Shown here: positions 57,101 to 64,000 of the stretch, piece by piece
Position numbering within the stretch: the first letter of the stretch is position 1
Layout: the number at the start of each line of letters is the position of its first letter
Assembly (NCBI GenBank): GCA_013368325.1
Contig: JAACJK010000065.1
Coordinates: forward strand, 1 to 64,000
Length of the DNA stretch: 64,000 nt
Direction: 5' to 3'
Source of the DNA: Ephemerocybe angulata
Taxonomy: Eukaryota > Basidiomycota > Agaricomycetes > Agaricales > Psathyrellaceae
The notes under the pieces: model-generated
Seen by the model: the letters and a program-made list of their open reading frames with translations, nothing else
What the model was told of the DNA's origin: nothing
Databases searched by the model: none
Translations under genes and position numbers: made by a program

Positions 57101-59950
57101 CAAGGTCAGTTCACCGCTGTGCAGAGACTTGGCTGCAATGCTCACAGGCTCTGTATGCAGCCGACAACCGCGATCGCAGCCAAACCGTACTCACAATGGG
57201 TTACATTTCCGGACGGGGCACATCCCAGGAGTCGTGAGGCCGCGATATCAGCCCTACGGTCACAGTCGAGCAGAATGGGAGTCGCGTCGCGTGCGCAAAG
57301 GCGACGGAAGGGTTGGTTGGAGACGAATGCGTGCCGTAGCGCAATCAGGTTAGTCCACTTCCTTCGAGATATCACGACGACGCACTCACACTCGTCGAAA
57401 GGCCTATCGTCCAGGTGCGTTAGCAAAGAGTGCGGTCCGTGCCCTACAAGCAAAGGTAAGCTGCATGTTTTGAAGGGCCCGTGGCGACGTACTCACTTAC
57501 CAGGACATCCACACAACCGCGCGGAATCGGCGAACACCCTGCGCGATCGACAATCCAAACTCCATCCATCAACGTCCAACAGTCTGCGCAGCCTTCGGGG
57601 CCCAGGAACTCCAGACCTCCGCCGTCCCTCACGCTCACCCGCCAAACCAAAAGCGCGAGCACACAAAGGAACCAGCGCCGAACAGAACGCGAGTCAAGCC
57701 ACGCGCCGCACTCGGTCGATGGATAGGCTCGAGGGACTAGTGAAGCAGGATTAGGTTAGTCCAAATGCTTCGAGATATCACGGCGACGTACTCACAATTT
57801 GTTAGACTTGGCAAGTCACGGCGCGTGCCGCAAAAGCGACGGAAGAGTTCGAGATGACGGCGGAACGCCTGCCAAAGCACAATCAGGTCAGTCTACATCC
57901 TTCATGAATTACGACGTTGCGCTCACAACTAGCCAGACTCGCCCCGATTAACCAGCCGTGAACGAGCAAACCTCTCAGCACCCGACGACGCCAACTCCAG
58001 ACCTCCGCCGACGTACCCCCTCGTTATCACCTCTCCAGCCAACTCGCAAGCAAAACGGACGCGGGAATCCGAAAGGGAAGCACCGAACGCGAACGCGAGT
58101 CAAATCATTCGATTAGCCGAAAAGGGACAGAGGCTCGGCTGGTCATAGTCTAAACAGGTCAGCCCACATGCTTCAAAAGACCAGAACGGTGCACTTACAG
58201 CGCGTTAGGTTTCTCAAAAATCCGATCTCTCCAGCTATACGTGCGAACCGAACGGCGTCACCCGACTTCCACCGGCACCTAACCTTCGCCCCCACCATAC
58301 TTCCATCACCGGACGACAGCAACGCGGCGCGACTCCGTGGAAGAAGTTCAACACGAAAGGTTTTGTTTCGTGATGCTGATTGTAGGGGCTTTCGGTCAGT
58401 ACAGATATTCGCAAAGTTTATGGCGAAGTACTCACGGCAGGGAACAGGACGACGCGATGGGAATGGAACGGGCCTTGAGTCCTTGACGCGGATTAGGAGC
58501 ATCGACGGCGGCAGAGAGAACGCGGAGGGTCTGGAATCGAGGTTAGTGCGTGCGCTCGAACTGCGCAAACGGATGTACTTACAATTCTATTCAGTCGACG
58601 CTCCGGGCAAGCCATCGACGCCTTCAAAATAGCCGCCTTCCGGGCAAGCCATCGACGCCTTCAAAATAGCCGCCTTGCAAGCAGAGCGACAGCGCCAGGG
58701 CAATGAATAGCGGTTGAAGGCGGCTACGGGATCGCAAAAAGAGGTTAGTTTTGTTCACGGATCGTCACGACATGACTGACCATAACTCAGATCTTCGTGA
58801 AGAAGACCTCGGCGGCTAGTATCCCGCGGCGAGTAAAGGCCCGATGCTTCTCTACAAGGTCAGAAAAACCGCCGACTGTGGACTCGCGTCAAGTTCGCGG
58901 GCGGCCTGGCATAGCCCTCACCTCGAAGGACGCTATGTCGTCACGAATGGGCTGGCGTGTAGGGAGGGCTGGATCGCCGCACCGACCGGGAACGCCCCGG
59001 TCGTGATGCTGGTTGTAGGGAACTGTAGGATTGAAGATAAAGGTCAGTTTCATTCCGGAATCGTAACGATCGGGCTTACCATCGTTCAGATCTTCGTGAT
59101 GAAGAACTTGGGCACCGCCGCCTCAGGAGTCAGCAGCGCTGGACAAGAGCTCCACACACCCAAGTCCGGACGACGTCCACACATTCAGACGAGTCACACC
59201 GGCGTGCACACGTTGAATTCGCCAATGGCTCGGCATAGCCCTGGCCTTGACCAGCGCTGTGTGGTCGTGAATGGGGGTGATAAGCAGTGTCCACGCCGAG
59301 CGATGGCGCACACGGCCTAGTCGTACTTAGGTAGTTCGGGTCAGCATAGTTATTCATACAGATGTTGAATGAGAACTCACCCGTCGTGTGGTGGGGTGGA
59401 TCGACACACCGGCGTGATGCTGGTTGTAGGGTCCTAAGGTCAGTCTAGCTATTCTCAAACCTGATTACAACATGCTTACCTCGAATTCTGGTTCAATAGT
59501 GCAAGCGACGATTGTAGCTTCGCCGTGGTGGGCTTGTTGACGAAGGTAGGCCTGTTGCTCGGTTTGCTCAAGTTCCATGGCCCTGCACCCGGCTCGTTGG
59601 GTTTGCGACGCAACGACGAACGTTGACGTGGTCTAGAAAGACTCGTCAGTCTAATTACATACCCCTCATCTGAACGTTGCTTACCTTTTTATAGGATCCC
59701 TATTCGCTGGGGATTGTTATACGGGAGCCGCTGTAAAGTGAGAATAGTCAGTATACAGTATACACTTTGTAGTGAATCATGTAGCTACCTTGTGAATGAT
59801 ATATATTTCTGCATTCTGAGTCTAACCGGCGTTGTGGATTCTGAGAATGGACAGTCAGTACTTTGCGCCATAATGAAAGGGATACTTACCGATGCGAATA
59901 GGTGCGTAGCATTGCTAACCTCGGAAAGACACAAGTCAGTACATATATAA
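57100..59950 (+). repeat. Exon/intron tandem array 2
   Basis: At least thirteen intron-like sequences of 43-61 nt lie in one orientation. They start at 57105, 57349, 57455, 57755, 57887, 58158, 58395, 58542, 58744, 59043, 59439 and 59645, with weaker ones after 59740. Most begin GTCAGT or GTTAGT and contain ACTCAC or CTTAC before the AG end. Intron bodies are related: 57349 and 57755 share CTTCGAGATATCACG and GCGACG. Exon blocks repeat too. ACTCCAGACCTCCGCCG occurs near 57608 and 57994, GTGATGCTGGTTGTAGGG or a variant near 58372, 59003 and 59411, and GATCTTCGTGA near 58790 and 59090. No frame survives splicing, so this looks like a decayed gene family or a spliced non-coding locus. Confidence 0.65.
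58603..58676 (+). repeat. Perfect 37-bp direct tandem duplication
   Basis: The unit CCGGGCAAGCC...GCCGCCTT occupies 58603-58639 and is repeated without change at 58640-58676. Exact identity indicates a recent slippage or duplication within array 2. Confidence 0.85.
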
Positions 59951-59974
59951 GTTCAAAATTATAATATATTACAT

Positions 59975-60618
59975 CTAGGAGGCGCGTCGATACGAGTTTA
60001 TTTGCTGGCCATACGTAAGGGTGCGGAAGATCTTGGGCGCTCGTCCGGGAATCATTGCCGGTGTAGAACCGAAATCGTGTCTAGTGCGCCGGTAGTGTTG
60101 ATAATATCGTATGTCACCAGGGGGTAACAGCCAACGGAAGGTGGTACGGTGGGACCAGAGGGTTATATATCCTATAAAGGGCTGGTTTTGATAAACGAAG
60201 CCTATAGGGTGTAGTCGCACTGCAGGCCCAGCCCCCTGATAAATAGTCAAAAAGGAAAACGCAAGAACAGAATGATATGACGCACCATGCCGACCCCATG
60301 ATCCATGTATTCCATTAATGGCCACAGGTAGGGATTGTGGATCCATGCACCTCCAGCTCCCATGGTCGACTCAGGGAAGGCAAAAGAGACACCAGGGACA
60401 ACGCAAACAACGCGCAGCCGGTGTTTGATAGGTGGGCCTGCATTGCCGGCATCCGTGAAATGTACGTCAGTGGTGCTCTGGCCAGCGTAAAAGGCCCCTT
60501 CGGATCCAAGCAAACCGGTGAAGGCAGCCATTGCTACAGCCAAACATTAGCGAAGTCCCGGGCGAGCCTGATTACTTTACTTACTTGGGGTGCTGAAGTT
60601 TGCGAGTGATGTTACCAT
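59975..60618 (-). CDS. Unrecognised small protein with three plausible exons
   Basis: I do not recognise this protein. The start at 60618 (MVTSLANFSTP) splices over an intron of about 50 nt ending in GGCTGTAG to TMAAFTGLLGSEGAFYAGQ, and continues to MGAGGAWIHNPYLWPLMEYM. A second intron (GTGCGTCATATC to TTATCAG, about 60235-60285) joins to GAGPAVRLHPIGFVYQNQ and runs to FRTLTYGQQINSYRRAS with a TAG at 59975-59977. Both introns have good donor, branch and acceptor sequences and keep the frame open, which argues for a real gene of about 170 residues. It has no signal peptide, and no domain was identified. Confidence 0.4.
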
Positions 60619-60900
60619 TCGACTTGCAATTTCAATCTTAAATAGGCTTTCTGGCGGCAAACAAATTTTAAAAATGAGGGCTGGGGGGAGGAATGAGACA
60701 GTCAGTTTCCAAGTGGTGTCAGCCTACCATGGCTGTCATCCGCTGCCAGGCGATGTGCTGGCAATGGGATCGGAACCTGTTGCGATCATATCAGGGGCAG
60801 CCAACACGAAAAGAAGCAAATGCGAAAAATCAATGAATTAAAACAAACGCTGCAGCAAATTACTCTAGTGGATAACGGCAGCTCCCAGTTTTATGCTCAT
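60619..60900. other. Intergenic region between orphan gene and QCR2
   Basis: This short region contains the orphan gene promoter and the QCR2 3' UTR. Nothing else is seen. Confidence 0.5.
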
Positions 60901-62682
60901 TCAGAGGCCCAACTCGTCGGCGTAAGGCAGGGAGACGATGTCGCCAACAGCGACGTAGGTAGGCTTCGCCTTGACGAGCTCCGCCGCGGCCTTGGAGAAC
61001 GCCGACGCGTCGACGGCATCGAACGCAGAGAGCGTGGACGCAAGCGAGATCTCAGACCCAGAGAAGATCTACGAGAATATCACAACATGATGCTCCTGGG
61101 ATGCAGACGAAACATACCTTGGCACCAATGGCTTCGACGACGCCGGCACGGGCATCGGCAGCGCTGGCGGCAGCGAACTTGGCACGGGCCACAGCGCTCG
61201 CGAGCTCCTCCTGCGAGATTCCGCTCGCAGCCTTCTTCAACGCAGACACGGCGACGCTGCCGGCCTCCTTGAGGGCGGCGGTCGGCGCCTGGACGAGCAG
61301 GCCGACGAGGGACGCGTCCGAGTACGGGAGGTACACCGACTGCACGGACGCGCCCTCGGGGAGCGCGGCGGCGATGGGCGACGTGCCCTTCGACCACTTG
61401 ACGGACGGCGAAGGGTTGAGGTACGCGGCGAGGGTGGCGACCTCGGCGGAGGGCGCACCCATGGTGCCGATGCCAATGAAGGCGGTCTGGGGGCCGGTGC
61501 CCTCGATGCGGTTCTCGCCGCCGAAGTAGCGGGTGGAGGAGCTCGTGGGGCCGGAGGAGGAGGCGGCGTTGGCGAAGGCCTTGTTCACGAGCTCGGTGAG
61601 CTTGCTCTGCTCGATGCCGGTGCCGACGACGGCGATGTTCTCCTTCGTGAAGACCTTTGCGGCGTAGTCCTGGATGTCCTTGAGCCCGATGGAGGGGTGG
61701 GCGGGGGCGTAGAGGGAGGAGGCGAGGCCCTGGCGGAAGGCGATGGCGTGGGCGAGCTCGATGGCCTGGATAGCGGGGTTGGCGGCCGCGGCAGCAGTGT
61801 CGTTGGAAATCAAGGGGGCGACGTAGAATTCGTGGCGGGTGAACTTGGCGGAGGTGATGAAGGAGGTAAGGATGTCAACGAACACGTCTCTAGATGCGGA
61901 AACAAATCAGCACTCTGTCGTCAACCAGGGCACTGCCAAAGCACGACAAAAGTAAACGAGGGTTTGGCAATCTCAACGTCGCTCTCCTCCACTTCCTGAG
62001 ATCCCCGTCATTCTGGGAAGAGGCTCCGAGGCCAATAAGAGCGACCTGCCTGGCGCCCATGGAACGGTGTATCGAAATACAGGAACCATCCGACAAAGTA
62101 AACGAGGATTCGGCGATCCAAACGTCACTCTGGCATCCCGCTCCCAGTTCCTGTGGTGCCCGGCATTCTCGGAGACGACTGACGAGGTCATTCAGAGCGT
62201 CTTCGACCTGCCTCGGACCTATCCGTCGGGAGATGCAAGGGAGTATCGAAATACGGAGACATAACCACTACGAAAGCAAAATTCAAGTATGAATGACACT
62301 CACTCGTCACCCTTCAAGAACTCAGCGCTCAGCGCAAGATGCTCCCGTCCCAAGCTGCTCGACAAAACACCACCGTAGAGGTCGCTCTCCCTGACAGTTC
62401 CCAGCGCCGTGCGCTTCGCAGTGCTCTACGCCCCCCGAATCAGTCGTTCCGCCCATACCCACACCAACGACGACGACGCACCTTGAACGCAAAGTTCTTG
62501 AGCGCATTGGCAACACCCTCCTTGGGCTCATACCGACTGCCAGCTTTCACGAGGACAGTCAACGACGATGTCGGGGCGCCGTTCTCGACGGCAGCGACCT
62601 TGACGCCGCTGCTCTCAACGACGGTGGCGAACGACCTCGCGGCGCGCTGCACGTTGCGCGCTGATACTCGAGCTGCGAACAT
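60901..62682 (-). CDS. QCR2: Ubiquinol-cytochrome c reductase core protein 2 (complex III)
   Basis: This is a non-catalytic core subunit of the mitochondrial cytochrome bc1 complex, related to processing-peptidase subunits. The start at 62682 gives an Arg/Ala-rich presequence (MFAARVSARNVQRAARSFAT). The mature part begins VKVAAVENGAPTSSLTVLVK and AGSRYEPKEGVANALKNFAF. Exon 2 (62304-62425) adds STAKRTALGTVRESDLYGG and HLALSAEFLKGDE. Exon 3 (about 61118-61890) has DILTSFITSAKFTRHEF, RYFGGENRIEGTGPQTAF and SVYLPYSDASLVGLLVQAP. Exon 4 ends VGDIVSLPYADELGL with TGA at 60901-60903. Length is about 420 residues, normal for fungi. Intron 2 is unusually long (about 413 nt) because of an internal duplication. 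Confidence 0.92.
61950..62275. repeat. Diverged tandem duplication inside QCR2 intron 2
   Basis: Two copies, about 61953-62075 and 62095-62260, share AAACGAGG followed by a TTYGGC stretch, then CAACGTCGCTCT versus AAACGTCACTCT, and a final stretch containing TATCGAAATAC. They account for most of the extra length of this intron. Confidence 0.55.
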
Positions 62683-63188
62683 AGGAGATTTGTGGGGTTC
62701 GGAGGGTAGATTTTGGGCGAGTAGAACGCTGTTGACGGTGAGCTCACGCGTTTTTCGATTCCCGGGTCACTCCGGATTCGGCAGCTCGACGAAACAGCGC
62801 CATAGACGTCGCTCTCCCTGACGCCGTCATGACATGCAGGAGCAGGAGGCGACGCGCCGTGTTTGCCTCTGCGTTGGCGCAGAGATCGTTCCCACGCTTC
62901 CTCTTCTCGCGCTCTTCGCCCCTCTCCACACCGCACGTCTGGGATAGACTCGTGACCAGTGCCGCTCTATGAGGCCGCAGGCGAAACCTCGATAGAGGGA
63001 CTGGTGATTTTAATATTTTTTTTGGCAGGACCGCTTTTCGGCAAGTTCCGTGGACTCAAAAGGAAATGGCATTCGCTCCTTATATGGGTTTGGCGCGGGA
63101 ATTGCTGTGGGACGATATCAGCGCTGCCTCCCTTGTCCTCGTTCCACCACCTGTACACCCTATGACATCTATTCTACTACTCTAAACT
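62683..63188. promoter_or_regulatory. Bidirectional upstream region of QCR2 and the right-edge gene
   Basis: The interval separates divergent start codons at 62682 (-) and 63189 (+). It includes 62857-62908, which is the reverse complement of the importin upstream block at 8394-8445. It also has a diverged copy of part of QCR2 exon 2 near 62783-62822 (GTCGCTCTCCCTGAC and adjoining bases). A T-rich tract follows at about 63010-63024. Confidence 0.5.
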
Positions 63189-64000
63189 ATGGAAAATGAA
63201 AAACCTCTCCTTACCGTTGAATATGACCCTGCTCTGGCCACCAATAACTCGGCACCCATCCAACCAGGCGTCCAAATCGAGCGATGGAATTTCAAGAAGC
63301 CCAGTGGTCCAAAACGTATTCGCAAAAACCAAGATCAAGCAAACCCCAGGAAACCGAAGCCCTACGAGCGTCATACATCTATTCTGGATGCTTCAGGTCT
63401 ACAGCAGCAGTCCGTGGAGGTGCCCGGGCCATCGAGTCAAGGCCATGCCTCCGGGTCAACATTGCCTTCGCACTCGACTGCCATGGCTCCTCCCGACCCA
63501 CCTGGGTCCAGATTACATTCGTTTGAGTCAGACGAGATGTTACTGGATGATATCAGGTGTGTAGAAATCTCGATACATCTGTGTAGCACGATGATTGATG
63601 ATGATTCCAGGTGCTCGACGAGCTTCTCGTCCACTAGCATGCCGTCGTCGAGTGCCCACCCCATGACAGCACCTCCGACCCCAGCTACACATCATGACCA
63701 GTATGACCCAATGGCCTGGGCTTCTGAGCCGACTACCCCCTTCTCCAAACATCGACAATCCTTTGATACGACGTCCTCATTTCCGTCGCCTTCCCCGTCA
63801 ACCGCAAATCTGGATAGGGGCCCACCACAGTCTTCTCTATTGCTTTCGGCCGCCTCTGATTATTCTTTCCACAATTACGCCTCGAATTCACCATCTTTTG
63901 AACGCAGCCAGTCCGTTGGGGCAATGTCCGCGCACTCGTCGTTTTCTGTATCTGAAAGCCAGTCCCCGCATACAGCAATGAGTTCATTTTCTCAAGAAAG
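63189..64000 (+). CDS. N-terminal part of an unrecognised Ser/Pro-rich protein, cut by the window edge
   Basis: From the ATG at 63189 (MENEKPLLTVEYDPALATNN) the frame is open to the last base. The product is Ser-, Pro- and Thr-rich and apparently disordered, with a basic patch (KKPSGPKRIRKNQDQ), an acidic ESDEMLLDDIR segment and repeated SFSSTSMPSSS and HSSFSVSESQSPH stretches. This suggests a nuclear or regulatory protein such as a transcription factor whose domain lies further right, but nothing in view proves it. A segment at 63556-63609 has intron-like ends (GTGTGT to TTCCAG) yet is 54 nt long without a stop, so it can be read either way. Confidence 0.6.
   Translation, partial: MENEKPLLTVEYDPALATNNSAPIQPGVQIERWNFKKPSGPKRIRKNQDQANPRKPKPYERHTSILDASGLQQQSVEVPGPSSQGHASGSTLPSHSTAMAPPDPPGSRLHSFESDEMLLDDIRCVEISIHLCSTMIDDDSRCSTSFSSTSMPSSSAHPMTAPPTPATHHDQYDPMAWASEPTTPFSKHRQSFDTTSSFPSPSPSTANLDRGPPQSSLLLSAASDYSFHNYASNSPSFERSQSVGAMSAHSSFSVSESQSPHTAMSSFSQE

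Noticed and set aside
57119..57754. 211-codon frame reading through array 2
   Set aside because: It crosses two intron-like segments with good splice sites, and its sequence is low-complexity and basic. The spliced form changes frame.
60901..62682. Mitochondrial processing peptidase subunit instead of QCR2
   Set aside because: The sequence lacks the zinc-binding HXXEH motif, and its GTGPQTAF and DASLVGLLVQAP segments fit core protein 2 better.

Overview
The window looks like nuclear DNA of an Agaricomycete (mushroom-forming basidiomycete). Almost every gene is split by many introns of about 45-60 nt with GTRNGT donors, CTNAY branch sites and YAG acceptors. The families present (a DUF6534-type membrane protein, a Crinkler-like NTPase/nuclease protein, a GH79 expansion, a two-finger GATA factor) fit that group. 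All CDS ranges run from start codon to stop codon and include introns; splice sites were read by eye.

Layout. 1-186 is a broken copy of part of the importin gene that lies at 8.6-12.6 kb. 1.25-8.0 kb holds no conventional gene. It is filled by three degenerate tandem arrays in which short exon-like blocks and the intron-like blocks between them are both repeated. 8.6-24.1 kb is gene-rich: importin-13-like karyopherin (+), DUF6534-type membrane protein (+), Crinkler-like protein (-), a tentative small gene (-), a first GH79 glycosidase (+) and a divergent phosphopantetheinyl transferase (-). 25.4-29.5 kb holds a secreted SGNH esterase (+) converging on a long-chain acyl-CoA synthetase (-). 29.5-39.4 kb is a 9.9 kb gene desert. 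A GATA factor (+) follows at 39.4-42.2 kb, then 3.6 kb with no visible gene.

45.8-53.6 kb carries two more GH79 genes (-,-). Between them is an intact 1,725-bp non-autonomous DNA transposon, hAT-like by its 8-bp target duplication, inserted 172 bp upstream of one GH79 start codon. 54.3-56.8 kb is an acylaminoacyl-peptidase-like serine peptidase (-). 57.1-59.95 kb is a second exon/intron tandem array, with intron bodies resembling those of the first region. A small orphan gene (-), the mitochondrial complex III core protein QCR2 (-) and the start of a Ser/Pro-rich protein (+, cut by the right edge) finish the window.

The housekeeping genes (importin, acyl-CoA synthetase, QCR2) look intact. 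The accessory genes suggest secreted carbohydrate and ester degradation (three GH79, one SGNH esterase) and a nuclease-type Crinkler. The most unusual content is the pair of exon/intron tandem arrays, the hAT-like element with seven same-orientation subterminal motifs, a perfect 21-bp hairpin near the first array, and a short shared block upstream of both the importin and QCR2 genes.
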